A stretch of 64,000 nucleotides of DNA from Brotaphodocola catenula (GTDB lineage Bacteria; Bacillota; Clostridia; Lachnospirales; Lachnospiraceae), in NCBI GenBank assembly GCA_020686985.1, contig JAJEPU010000015.1, positions 1 through 64,000 of the forward strand. Direction: 5' to 3'. The notes under the pieces are model-generated. The model did not search any database. It was not told the DNA's origin and saw nothing but the letters and a program-made list of their open reading frames with translations. The translations under genes and the position numbers were made by a program. Of the stretch, positions 1 through 7,942 are shown one piece after another (position 1 is the stretch's first letter; every line of letters begins with the position of its first letter).

Positions 1-92
1 AAAATTTTAAAATCATTACGCATTCACCCACGTCTGATCCAGTTGGTCAGGCGTGGTACTCTGCGATTTTGATAGAAGATATTTGAAAATCA

Positions 93-136
93 CAAAAAAG
101 CCCTTCTCAGCTTTTTTCTGGGAAGAGCTTTTTTAA
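93..136. terminator. Bidirectional rho-independent terminator
   Basis: A long stem pairs aaaaaagcccttctcag with ctgggaagagctttttt around a short T-rich loop. The A-run on one side and the T-run on the other let it work on both strands. It closes the tetR-type gene that reads towards it from the right, and probably also a gene beyond the left edge. Bases 1-92 hold nothing I can assign. Confidence 0.8.
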
Positions 137-195
137 AGAAAGTGGTAAATTGGTGGATTGGTAGCGAGGAGAGATTCTAATGCAAGAATCACGGA

Positions 196-780
196 TCACG
201 GAAGAAAACTACTTAAGAAAGACGGAAAGACCTGGCGACTGTATTCTGCAAGAGAATATTCGCCGGAGCAGAGACACCAGTCGTAGAGCAGTGCCCGCTC
301 AGCAAGTGCATAGAGCTTTACCATCTCGCTGACATTTAAGCGATGACTGAGCTGACCGTTATCCTGACCTTTCGCAATAATCTTTCTCAAGAGTTTGTAG
401 TAAATTCGATTGTGATCGAGCAGATGCTTCTCCCCATTTGTTGTGAGCTGAGTGGAATAGAGGCGGGTCAGCAGATCAAGGGAGATGCTGTTTTCGATCA
501 TCCGAAAAAGTTCCTGATTGAGAAAGAGAAGTTGATCCATTGCGGTCATCTCATCTGTGAGCTGTTCCATCAATTCTTCATATTTCTCGTCAAAAATGGT
601 GCTGAGTGTAGAGAGGAGAGCATCTTTTCCATCAAAATAATGATAGAAAGATCCCTTAGAAGTTTGGGAAAGATCGATGATTTCTTCCACAGTGGTATCC
701 TCATAGCCCTGCTCATAGAAGAGTTTCCATGCTGCGCTGACAATTTTACCGCGCGTATTTCGTGTGTTTTTTTTAGCCAT
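196..780 (-). CDS. TetR/AcrR family transcriptional repressor
   Basis: This 194-residue protein has the usual length of TetR-family regulators. Residues 10-55 form the DNA-binding helix-turn-helix, seen in the run KIVSAAWKLFYEQGYEDT followed by VEEIIDLSQTSKGSFYHYF, with the typical KGSFYHYF recognition helix. The remaining helical part is the ligand and dimer domain and has no recognisable specificity. It is transcribed leftward and ends at the terminator at 93-136. No efflux pump or enzyme that it might control is adjacent; the rightward PIN-like gene starts about 320 bases away. The target and inducer are unknown. The family assignment is secure. Confidence 0.93.
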   Translation of the reverse strand: MAKKNTRNTRGKIVSAAWKLFYEQGYEDTTVEEIIDLSQTSKGSFYHYFDGKDALLSTLSTIFDEKYEELMEQLTDEMTAMDQLLFLNQELFRMIENSISLDLLTRLYSTQLTTNGEKHLLDHNRIYYKLLRKIIAKGQDNGQLSHRLNVSEMVKLYALAERALLYDWCLCSGEYSLAEYSRQVFPSFLSSFLP

Positions 781-1103
781 AGTAGTGATTATTCATTCCT
801 TTATTTATTATTACGATTTAGATTTATTAGTAATGATTGATTCAGGTTGATTTTTATTATTTATTTTATAGTTTTATCAATCGTAACATAGCAAATCGAG
901 CGAGTCAAGTAAACGCAATGCCGGAAAAGAGATATCGATTTACGTTACAGGAGATTGCCATGGGGAATTTGAACGGTTATTTTATCCGCAGTCGAGTTAG
1001 AAAAATTTATTAAAGTTTTCCATTTATTTTTTTCTGGAAAAAGGAGGACACATTTTTGGGATAGGATAAAACCAGAAAATGGTAGTGAAAGGAAGGAAAA
1101 TGG
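781..1103. other. Divergent intergenic region between tetR-type gene and PIN-like gene
   Basis: This AT-rich spacer of about 320 bases must carry the start signals of both flanking genes. I see no clean -35/-10 pair and no convincing TetR palindrome. A 31-codon open frame at 918-1013 has no ribosome site and I do not call it a gene. A purine-rich stretch (ggaaggaaaa) at 1091-1100 is the ribosome site for the gene at 1104. Confidence 0.4.
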
Positions 1104-1835
1104 ATGCCAGTTTATTACAGCAATGGGGAGATCAAAAAGGAGAAAACTGAAGTTCGCACAGGAAAAACCTATTATCTTGTTGACACAGAGAATCCTGGAA
1201 GTTCCGTGGTGACAGACCTTTTAAGGGAGGGCATGGAAAAAAGAGAGATCTACTTTTTTTATACTTCAAATTCGATCAAACTGGATTTTGAGACGGTTGA
1301 ACAGATGATCCAATATCCAGAACATATACATTTTGAAAAGTGCTTTTGCGGCGCGAAGAATTCACTTGATTTTCAGCTCGTCAGTTTTCTGGGAGCATTG
1401 ATTCAGGAAAAAGGAAGCCAGAATCGATATGTCATTCTTTCAAATGATGGTGGATTTGGAAGTGTCGTGGAATTTTGGAGGAGAAAGGGAGTCGACATTT
1501 TGCGGATCGGACAAGGGGAACTTGGACAGTTGACGGAACTGGTTTATCAAGATGAGAGTGCTTTGTCTGAAAAGAAACTGACTGATTTTTCCAAGGTTAA
1601 AATTCTTCATGTTGCATCAGCAGTATTAGGGACGCAGTTGAGAAAACAAGGGATTTTTACAAAACATGTTTCACAGATTGTTGATTATATATACGAACAC
1701 AAGGATTACACACAAAATGCGCTTGAATCGATTGTAGGTGGGGAGACTGCGAAAGAAATCTTGGAAAAAGTTTCAAAAGAGGAAGTTGATGCAATTATTC
1801 AAGAATCTTTTTCGCGGTATGCAGAATATAACTAA
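1104..1835 (+). CDS. PIN-like domain ribonuclease (predicted)
   Basis: The 243-residue product looks like a PIN/NYN-type nuclease. Residues 22-120 give the fold: YYLVDTENPGSS places Asp27 and Glu29 at the end of the first strand, NSLDFQL places Asp89, and ILSNDGGF places Asp115. This is the spaced acidic set that binds metal in PIN-like RNases. Residues 150-243 form a helical tail with no family I recognise. The gene lies 112 bases before an RNA ligase with no terminator between, so the two probably form one transcript. Codon use is richer in AAA, GAA and TTT than in the sulfur genes downstream, which may point to acquisition by transfer. The target RNA is unknown. The domain call is fairly sure; cleavage activity is inferred. 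Confidence 0.7.
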   Translation: MPVYYSNGEIKKEKTEVRTGKTYYLVDTENPGSSVVTDLLREGMEKREIYFFYTSNSIKLDFETVEQMIQYPEHIHFEKCFCGAKNSLDFQLVSFLGALIQEKGSQNRYVILSNDGGFGSVVEFWRRKGVDILRIGQGELGQLTELVYQDESALSEKKLTDFSKVKILHVASAVLGTQLRKQGIFTKHVSQIVDYIYEHKDYTQNALESIVGGETAKEILEKVSKEEVDAIIQESFSRYAEYN

Positions 1836-1947
1836 AAGAAAATTTAGGAAAAGTAGGACATGCCTGAATCTTGCAAGGCGGAATAGACCTTATCGTATAT
1901 CGTATGTTGTCGTTATGAGAAAATATCACAAAAAAGGAGAAAACCTT

Positions 1948-2874
1948 ATGAAAATCAAACACTTTATGGACATTCAGCGAATCCGAGAACAGGCGGATGA
2001 AGGTACAGCATCTAATATTGGCGGTTTTTCAGTTGGAGATCACATTGTGATTCAAGAGAAAGTTGATGGAGCAAATGCGTCGATCCGTTACGATAGAGAG
2101 ACCGGAAAGCTGGTAGTATTTTCACGAAATCAGCAGCTCTTTGATGACAAGGCATTAAAAGGATTCTGGAGCTATGTTCAGACACTTTCTGCGGATAAGT
2201 ATAAAGAGACGGAATCCTATGCCATTTTTGGGGAATGCTTGATTCCTCATGCGGTGGAGTACCGACCAGAAGCGTACAACAAATGGTATGTATACGATAT
2301 CTATGATACAGAAAAACGAACCTATCTGCCACAAACTAAGGTGCAGGAGTTTTGTGAGAGACATAACCTGACTTATGTGAAGACCTTTTATAATGGACCA
2401 TTTGTCTCCTGGGAGCATTGTAGAAGCTTTGTTGGACAGTCTGAGATTGCACTCGATCAGGGAGAAGGCGCCATTGTGAAAAATCAGACGAAATTGGGTG
2501 CGGAGGACAGGGAGAATCCCTCTATGATCAAGATAGTATGTGAAAATTTTGCCGAAGTCCGAAAGAAGAAAAAGCAGGTCGAAGATCCTGAAAAACGGTC
2601 GGAGATTGGGAAAGCTCAGGCGATTGTGGAGCAGATTGTGACGCCTCGACGCGTGGAGAAGGAGTGGATGAAGATGCGCGATGAGGGTCTGATTGCGGAT
2701 TTAGAGGTAAAACAGAACATTCAGATTCTTGCAAAGAACCTGCCTATGCGAATTTATCAGGATTGTGTGAAGGAAGAGCCAGAGCTGGTGAATTCCTGCA
2801 GGGAATATTTCGGAAAATTGTGCCAGAAGAGAGTGATGAAACTGATCAGAGAGATCGAGGCTTCGCGCAAGTAG
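1948..2874 (+). CDS. RNA ligase, T4 Rnl2-like nucleotidyltransferase family
   Basis: The start at 1948 is set by the ribosome site aaaggaga at 1933-1940 and gives 308 residues. All core motifs of covalent nucleotidyltransferases are visible: motif I EKVDGAN with the AMP-accepting Lys38, FSRNQ at 58-62, motif III FGEC with Glu96, motif IV GEGAIVK at 172-178, and motif V MIKIV with Lys195. The N-terminal 200 residues are the adenylyltransferase domain; the C-terminal 100 residues are helical and divergent. Such enzymes join 3'-OH and 5'-phosphate RNA ends using ATP. Its partner upstream is a PIN-like nuclease, which suggests paired RNA cutting and sealing. The ligase call is strong; the physiological substrate is unknown. 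Confidence 0.85.
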   Translation: MKIKHFMDIQRIREQADEGTASNIGGFSVGDHIVIQEKVDGANASIRYDRETGKLVVFSRNQQLFDDKALKGFWSYVQTLSADKYKETESYAIFGECLIPHAVEYRPEAYNKWYVYDIYDTEKRTYLPQTKVQEFCERHNLTYVKTFYNGPFVSWEHCRSFVGQSEIALDQGEGAIVKNQTKLGAEDRENPSMIKIVCENFAEVRKKKKQVEDPEKRSEIGKAQAIVEQIVTPRRVEKEWMKMRDEGLIADLEVKQNIQILAKNLPMRIYQDCVKEEPELVNSCREYFGKLCQKRVMKLIREIEASRK

Positions 2875-2923
2875 ACTTGTAAGAATGTGAAAAATTGAAC
2901 AAGGTATTTACGATTAAAAAGAT

Positions 2924-2979
2924 GAAAAAGAGAGAACACTCCAGAATTTTTGGAAAGCCTAGAGTGTTCTCTCTTTTTT
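2924..2979. terminator. Bidirectional terminator between convergent genes
   Basis: A stem of about 17 pairs matches aaaaagagagaacactc with gagtgttctctcttttt, with A- and T-runs on opposite sides. It separates the rightward RNA ligase gene from the leftward phosphoribosyltransferase-like gene. Confidence 0.9.
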
Positions 2980-3027
2980 GTTTTATATCATTTTATTTGC
3001 GACTTTGTTTTATTGTTATGTATATCC

Positions 3028-3738
3028 TTACAGCTTTGTGTATCCGTAGCTGTTTACGATTGCATCCAGCTTTACGCCTGCCTGACACTGCGGGCAGTTG
3101 TGCGGATCGGACAGCTTGAAGTCCGGGATATCGCTCATATCGAAGACTGCATTTACCGGATAACCTTCGATCTCAGATACAGCACCGAAGATAACGGAGA
3201 TACCCTCCATGATTCCGCCGTAAGACTCGATGCAACGGATGCTCTTCATGATCGTATGACCAGACATTGCACTTGCAAGAACAACCAGAACGTGCTTGTC
3301 CTTCAGCATCGGAACGATGTTCTCACGGACAACCATCTGACCGGTGGAATCGAACTCCGGAGTGATGATGTAGCTGGTCTTGTGCATGTTGGTGGTGTTG
3401 AATCCCATCTCGGAGAGCTGCTGTGCAACGTAAGCGCCGATTACCTCACATCCGTCCATGCAGATGATCGTATCGATCGTCTTCTTTGTAGCGAAAGCCT
3501 TCGAGTACTGAAGAACCTCATCACTGATTCCGAAAGACTTGGAAAGACCAACACGGTTTACATACTTCTTGACCATTGCCTTTGCAACAGCCTCTGCCTC
3601 AGACTGACGCATCTTCAGAGAAGACATATCAATATAATAATTGATATGGAAACGGTCGGAAGAAAAATGACCTTTTGTCACACGCAGAGCAACCTTCGGG
3701 TTGTCCTTTGCCTGAATTTTAGTAGCTTGTCCCATCAT
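3028..3738 (-). CDS. Phosphoribosyltransferase-fold protein, orotate PRTase-like
   Basis: This 236-residue protein resembles the orotate phosphoribosyltransferase-like proteins of Clostridia. The PRPP-loop region appears as KHVLVVLASAMSGHTIMKS, where a beta strand leads into a loop with a Ser-Gly turn, but the usual two acidic residues before the loop are not clear. The C-terminus carries CPQC, a possible metal or redox pair. The start at 3738 has gaggagg nine bases upstream; an adjacent second ATG is less well spaced. Its promoter holds a TAAC-N4-GTTA site at -41.5 like the one before the SLC13 transporter gene, so it is probably co-regulated with the sulfur locus. No other pyrimidine gene is nearby, so a true orotate role is uncertain. 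Confidence 0.7.
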   Translation of the reverse strand: MMGQATKIQAKDNPKVALRVTKGHFSSDRFHINYYIDMSSLKMRQSEAEAVAKAMVKKYVNRVGLSKSFGISDEVLQYSKAFATKKTIDTIICMDGCEVIGAYVAQQLSEMGFNTTNMHKTSYIITPEFDSTGQMVVRENIVPMLKDKHVLVVLASAMSGHTIMKSIRCIESYGGIMEGISVIFGAVSEIEGYPVNAVFDMSDIPDFKLSDPHNCPQCQAGVKLDAIVNSYGYTKL

Positions 3739-3790
3739 AAGAAAGATCCTCCTCTAAAATGATTAATGTAATCCTACCCATTTAAATCAG

Positions 3791-3831
3791 ATTATAGTAC
3801 AAAATGATAAAAAAATCCATAACGATTGTTA
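3791..3831 (-). promoter_or_regulatory. Promoter with Crp/Fnr-type operator for the PRTase-like gene
   Basis: On the minus strand a TATAAT -10 box lies at 3796-3791. The palindrome taacgattgtta lies at 3820-3831. If transcription starts seven bases past the -10 box, the palindrome centre is at -41.5, the standard class II activator position. No good -35 box is present, as expected for an activated promoter. Confidence 0.55.
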
Positions 3832-3836
3832 AGTTT

Positions 3837-4505
3837 TTAATAATTTAGACAAAGCTCCCCATTTCCATAGACAATTTGGCGCAGTGCTTCCACATTTTCA
3901 ATCAGAATCCCGTTGCTGTTCTTGGACAGATAACCGCGCTGTTTCATCTTTGCCATGATGCGCGATACCGTCACCGGGTGCGTTCCGAGATAGCGCGCCA
4001 GCTCCGCATAGGTAAAGAATTTCGGAACGGTCAGGATGCCATCCTTCTCCTTTGCGACGTTGAGAAGCAGACGGCTTAAGCCCGTTACAGCCGACTCGTC
4101 GAGTCTCTGATGAAAATGAACAAGAACTTCATAATAATTGTCAGAGAGTGTCTGAATCAGAAAGGTGTTGAATGCGGGATTGTGTTGCATCAGATCCTGA
4201 AAGGCAGAGAAGCTGATGCGGTAAAGTGTACATTTTGTCTTTGTAATAATCGAAAACTCAACGGGATGAGAAGTTCCGTGAGTCATTAAGAGCTGATTGA
4301 ATCCGACAATGCGAGGAGGGTAGAAGTACAGGTAAACGGTCTCTTCCCCGTTGCTTGTCACGCCTGTCAGTGCACAGATTCCGTCTTCAAGTAAATAACA
4401 GCAGTCAGCCCCAGGTGAATCCATGCTGATATTTAAACAGACCTGCTTGTCAAGATGGATTTTGGTTCCTCTTGAGCGGAGCAGTTTTCTGAAATTTTCT
4501 TTCAT
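3837..4505 (-). CDS. Crp/Fnr family transcriptional regulator
   Basis: The 222-residue protein has a cyclic-nucleotide-binding-like beta barrel at residues 10-120, a dimer helix around 125-150 and a winged helix at 155-215. The recognition segment reads TYAELARYLGTHPVTVSR, the classic Crp/Fnr pattern. Several cysteines (23, 35, 36, 43) sit in the sensor domain, but they do not match a known iron-sulfur pattern, so the signal is unknown. The gene is divergent from the SLC13 transporter and precedes the PRTase-like gene on the same strand. TAAC-N4-GTTA palindromes at -41.5 of both flanking promoters make it the likely activator of the locus. Another palindrome overlaps its own promoter and may give autoregulation. 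Confidence 0.92.
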   Translation of the reverse strand: MKENFRKLLRSRGTKIHLDKQVCLNISMDSPGADCCYLLEDGICALTGVTSNGEETVYLYFYPPRIVGFNQLLMTHGTSHPVEFSIITKTKCTLYRISFSAFQDLMQHNPAFNTFLIQTLSDNYYEVLVHFHQRLDESAVTGLSRLLLNVAKEKDGILTVPKFFTYAELARYLGTHPVTVSRIMAKMKQRGYLSKNSNGILIENVEALRQIVYGNGELCLNY

Positions 4506-4535
4506 AGTTCTTATACCTCCAAACTAATTGTAACA

Positions 4536-4555
4536 TAGTTTTAAAAATAAAACTA
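4536..4555. promoter_or_regulatory. Perfect palindrome upstream of the Crp/Fnr-type gene
   Basis: The sequence tagtttta-aaaa-taaaacta is a perfect 8-base inverted repeat with a 4-base spacer. It lies 30-50 bases before the regulator start and would overlap its promoter. It differs from the TAAC-N4-GTTA sites, so it could be an autoregulatory site or a chance AT-rich palindrome. Confidence 0.35.
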
Positions 4556-4573
4556 CTGAAAAATATTATCAGA

Positions 4574-4616
4574 TATAACGTGTGTTATAGCTTTAACAAG
4601 AAAAAAATGGTAGTAT
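4574..4616 (+). promoter_or_regulatory. Promoter with Crp/Fnr-type operator for the SLC13 transporter
   Basis: The palindrome tataacgtgtgttata at 4574-4589 is a perfect 6-base inverted repeat with a 4-base spacer and a TAAC-N4-GTTA core. A -10-like tagtat lies at 4611-4616. Counting from the implied start near 4623, the palindrome centre is at -41.5, matching the PRTase-like promoter. The transcript would have a leader of about 85 bases with gtaggagggg just before the ATG. Confidence 0.6.
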
Positions 4617-4707
4617 TAGCTAAAAGTGAGGGTCGCATTTTATAGGAGTTGTTGCGTTTTGCCTCATGTGTTAATTAATTAACAAAAGTGTAGGAGGGGT
4701 TTGACAC

Positions 4708-6177
4708 ATGGCAAATTCAAAAAACAAAGACACGATGACGATTGTTCACTCCATAATTGGAGTTGCAATCATGGTGCTTTTCCGGTATTTACCGCTTAAT
4801 CTGCCGGAGATTACACCAGTTGGTATGCAGGTTGTAGGCATTTTCCTTGGAACCTTGTATCTGTGGACATTTGTAGATCCACTCTGGAGCAGTTTGTTTG
4901 CGATTGCGATGGTCGGTTTTTCTGACTATGCACCGATGAATGCAGTGCTTCAGTCCGCATTCGGATCTCCGGTTGCCCGTCAGAGTTTCTTCCTGATGGT
5001 AGCAGCAGGAGCACTTGTTTACTACAAAGTAACTCTTTACATCGGACGTTTCTTCCTGACAAGAAAGTTTGCAAACGGTAAGCCATGGATGATGGCATTC
5101 GTCATCTGCATCGGTTCTTATCTGATTGCAGGATTCATCAACTGCTTCACCGCAATCTTCCTGTTCTGGCCGGTTCTGTACGATATCTTTGATGAGATCG
5201 GTTATAAGAAAGGCGATGCATTCCCGAGAGTTATGCTGACACTCGTAATCACTTCTGCACTCGTTGGTTTCCCGATGGCACCGTACATGCAGAATGGTCT
5301 TGCTCTGTTAGCAAACTTCCAGAGTATCACAGAGAGCATGCCGGGTGGTCCGATTTCTGTAAACAACGCTTCTTACCTGATCGTTGCAATCGTTCTTGGA
5401 ATCACGATTATCACCGCAACCGTTCTCTATGCGAAATTTGTGATTCGTCCGGATGCATCGAAGTTAAAAGATTACGATGTAGAAGAGCTGAACAAGCATC
5501 CGCTTCCGCCGATGGATCTGCGTCAGAAAGTTCTGTCCACAGCATTCGTTCTTCTCGTTCTTGGTATGATGCTTCCGTCCCTGCTTCCGTCTCTGCCGGG
5601 CATGAAGTTTTTGTCCAGCAACAGCTACGGACTTGCGCTCTTTGTTGTAGCAGTTCTGGCAGCAATCCGTATTGACGGCAAGGCAGCAGTAGAGATCCCG
5701 AAGGTACTTGCAGGCAACTTAAACTGGGGTGCATACTTCATCATCGTTGCAGCAATCATGCTTGGTAACGTTCTGACGAACGAGTCCACCGGTGTCAGCG
5801 CATTTTTAAGCTATGTGCTCTCCCCGATCTTCAACGGAATGTCTTCAACCGTATTTACAATCCTGATCCTTTTGGTTGCAGGAGTTCTGACAAACCTGTG
5901 TAACAGCCTTGTAATCGGTATGATCCTTCAGCCGGTTCTCGTAACCTACTGTGCACAGTCCGGAGCAGATCCGAGACCGATCGTAACCCTGCTGATTCTG
6001 TTCGTATTGATGTCCGCAGCAGTTACTCCGGCAGCATCTCCGTTTGCAGCAATCCTGCACAGTAACAAGGAATGGATTGAGACGAAGTATGTATATCAGT
6101 ACACTCTGCCGATCGTTCTGATCGAGTTCATCCTTGTGATGGTCGTTGGTGTTCCGTTAGCAAGCATGCTGATGTAA
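4708..6177 (+). CDS. SLC13/DASS-type anion transporter
   Basis: This 489-residue integral membrane protein has about twelve hydrophobic segments, in the size range of divalent anion:sodium symporters. The first segment follows a short polar N-terminus. A polar loop near residues 245-275 divides two halves, as in the SLC13/ArsB/NhaD superfamily. Hallmark-like serine-asparagine and proline loops occur, for example NESTG near 353-357 and TPAASPFAAILHS near 436-448. It is divergent from the Crp/Fnr gene and carries its putative operator. It is the only transporter in the sulfur locus, so it may bring in a sulfate ester, sulfonate or dicarboxylate. Substrate cannot be read from sequence. Confidence 0.8.
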   Translation: MANSKNKDTMTIVHSIIGVAIMVLFRYLPLNLPEITPVGMQVVGIFLGTLYLWTFVDPLWSSLFAIAMVGFSDYAPMNAVLQSAFGSPVARQSFFLMVAAGALVYYKVTLYIGRFFLTRKFANGKPWMMAFVICIGSYLIAGFINCFTAIFLFWPVLYDIFDEIGYKKGDAFPRVMLTLVITSALVGFPMAPYMQNGLALLANFQSITESMPGGPISVNNASYLIVAIVLGITIITATVLYAKFVIRPDASKLKDYDVEELNKHPLPPMDLRQKVLSTAFVLLVLGMMLPSLLPSLPGMKFLSSNSYGLALFVVAVLAAIRIDGKAAVEIPKVLAGNLNWGAYFIIVAAIMLGNVLTNESTGVSAFLSYVLSPIFNGMSSTVFTILILLVAGVLTNLCNSLVIGMILQPVLVTYCAQSGADPRPIVTLLILFVLMSAAVTPAASPFAAILHSNKEWIETKYVYQYTLPIVLIEFILVMVVGVPLASMLM

Positions 6178-6499
6178 TTCCACTGCCAAGCGGGAGGCGA
6201 TACCGCAAAGCAGAGACATGACACAGGATATGTATGATACAGAATATACAGAATGTAATGTGTGAAAACGTGTAGATATGTGTAGATAAAAACGATGGCA
6301 AAGACGCAGAGACAACAACTCCAAAACGTGACACTCATCTGTCTGTGAAAATCATAAAACATTGGAATGACAGGGGATAGGTAATAGGTATAAGTAATTT
6401 AAAGAGTTGAGAGATTTTATTCTAATTGCTTTGTAAGATAAGAATTGGAATTATCAGAATTAGTAAGAATGAACAGAAGTTAGTTAAGGAGAAGGAATT
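6178..6499. other. Spacer between SLC13 transporter gene and trxB
   Basis: This spacer of 322 bases has no strong terminator and no credible gene. Imperfect tandem repeats occur near 6231-6292: atacagaat is followed by atacagaat, and gtgtagatat by gtgtagataa. The last 80 bases are AT-rich and may hold a promoter for trxB, but I see no clean boxes. The ribosome site aaggagaagg precedes the trxB ATG. Confidence 0.4.
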
Positions 6500-7426
6500 A
6501 TGACACAGTATGATGTGATTATCGTGGGAGCAGGTCCTGCTGGAATGACTGCTGCAATCTATGCAGCGAGAGCAGACATGACCGTGCTTCTGCTTGACAA
6601 GCTGGCACCGGGTGGTCAGATTATCAATACAAATGAGATTCAGAACTATCCGGGAACCGGTTTTATTAACGGAGCAGAGCTGGCATACAAGATGTTTGAG
6701 CAGACTCAGGAGTTCCCGTCAATCACTTTCGATTATGCGACTGTCAAGGAAATTCAGAACGACGGCGCAGAGAAGAAGGTAATCTGCGAGGAGGACGGCA
6801 AAGAATTCACCGGAAGCACGATCATTCTTGCAACCGGAACACGTCCGAGATGTCTCCATGTCCAGGGGGAGGACAATTTCCGCGGAAATGGCATCAGCTG
6901 GTGCGCAATCTGTGATGGCGCTCAGTACCGCGATCGCGACGTTGTTGTAATTGGTGGTGGAAACTCCGCAGTTGAGGAGTCGATCTTCCTTGCAGGTATC
7001 GTAAAGAGCCTGACAATCGTGACGATGTTTGATCTGACCGCAGATCCGATCGCATGTGACAAGCTCCGTGCAATGGAAAATGTAAAGATTTATCCGTATC
7101 AGGATATTCTTGAGTTTACCGGAGATACGAAGCTGACCGGTGTTCATTTCAAGTCCACAAAGACCGGCGAGGAGAACACGGTTGCATGTGACGGTGTGTT
7201 TGAGTACATCGGTTTGACTCCGACGACAGAGTTTGCAAAGGATCTCGGTGTTCTGAACCAGATGGGTTATGTGACGGTTGATGATCGCATGCATACCCCG
7301 GTAGAGGGAATCTTCGGTGCAGGAGACTGCGTGACAAAGAACCTTCGTCAGGTAATCACAGCATGTTCGGACGGCGCAATTGCCGCACAGGAAGCTGCTC
7401 ACTATGTGCAGAACCTGAGAAAGTAA
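6500..7426 (+). CDS. trxB: Thioredoxin reductase (NADPH/FAD)
   Basis: The 308-residue flavoprotein carries the FAD-binding GAGPAGMTAA motif at residues 10-19, the redox-active CAIC pair (Cys135 and Cys138) followed by DG, and the NAD(P)H-binding VVIGGGNSAVEE. A C-terminal FAD motif GIFGAGDC is also present. It transfers electrons from NAD(P)H or ferredoxin to thioredoxin in the cytosol. It sits 66 bases before a thioredoxin gene and then two sulfotransferase genes, so this pair may be a dedicated thiol system for the sulfur locus rather than the housekeeping one. Start and length are normal. Confidence 0.95.
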   Translation: MTQYDVIIVGAGPAGMTAAIYAARADMTVLLLDKLAPGGQIINTNEIQNYPGTGFINGAELAYKMFEQTQEFPSITFDYATVKEIQNDGAEKKVICEEDGKEFTGSTIILATGTRPRCLHVQGEDNFRGNGISWCAICDGAQYRDRDVVVIGGGNSAVEESIFLAGIVKSLTIVTMFDLTADPIACDKLRAMENVKIYPYQDILEFTGDTKLTGVHFKSTKTGEENTVACDGVFEYIGLTPTTEFAKDLGVLNQMGYVTVDDRMHTPVEGIFGAGDCVTKNLRQVITACSDGAIAAQEAAHYVQNLRK

Positions 7427-7492
7427 TCGATCACACAGATCTGCAATCAAACAAACGAATAATAAGTACAACGAATACGGAGGAATTAACCA

Positions 7493-7804
7493 ATGATTAA
7501 AGAAGTAAACAGCGCAGAATTCAAAGAGTTAGCAGGACAGGGTCTGGTACTGGCAGATTTCTTTTCTACTACCTGCGGACCGTGCAAGATGCTCTCTTTC
7601 GTACTGAAGGATGTTGAGAAGGAGTTTGGCGATGATCTGACCATCCTGAAAGTGGATTTTGACCAAAACAAGGATCTGACTGCTGAGTATGGGGTAACCG
7701 GCTATCCGACTCTCGTTCTGTTAAAAGATGGCGCAGAGGTTGGACGTTTACAGGGTCTTCAGCAGAAGCCGGTTATCATCAAGCTCGTGAAGGATCATCA
7801 GTAA
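7493..7804 (+). CDS. trxA: Thioredoxin
   Basis: This 103-residue protein has the thioredoxin fold with CGPC at residues 28-31, the buried Asp22 in ADFF, and the cis-proline segment GYPTLVL. The usual Trp before CGPC is replaced: the active site reads STTCGPC instead of WCGPC, which suggests a specialised partner. The ribosome site ggaggaatt precedes the ATG. Placed after trxB and before the sulfotransferases, it could reduce a protein S-sulfocysteine or accept a sulfo group and release sulfite. That role is inferred; the thioredoxin identity is secure. Confidence 0.95.
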   Translation: MIKEVNSAEFKELAGQGLVLADFFSTTCGPCKMLSFVLKDVEKEFGDDLTILKVDFDQNKDLTAEYGVTGYPTLVLLKDGAEVGRLQGLQQKPVIIKLVKDHQ

Positions 7805-7839
7805 TCAGCAAGTAATTTGTAGTTATTGTAATCTGAATG

Positions 7840-7863
7840 GATTATAAAACAGATTATAAAACA
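7840..7863 (+). repeat. Perfect 12-base tandem repeat before the first sulfotransferase
   Basis: The unit gattataaaaca occurs twice in direct succession. It lies 80-103 bases before the sulfotransferase start, in a spacer without a visible terminator. It may be a regulator site pair or a slippage product. Confidence 0.6.
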
Positions 7864-7942
7864 TAAAAAAGCAAAAAACAAAACAGAAAGAAGGGGCAGA
7901 TGCTAAGGGGTTATGGATCTGTCCCGACAGGAGGAGGAACTT

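Noticed and set aside
918-1013. Possible 31-residue peptide starting MPEKRYRF
   Set aside because: It has no ribosome site and no recognisable family, so chance is the simpler reading.
2950-3762. Open frame of 270 codons on the plus strand opposite the PRTase-like gene
   Set aside because: It is the antisense shadow of a gene with strong ribosome site and family match; its protein has no domain.
6471-6482. Near-match gaacagaagtta to the TAAC-N4-GTTA site before trxB
   Set aside because: It has a mismatch and lies too close to the trxB start to be an activator site.
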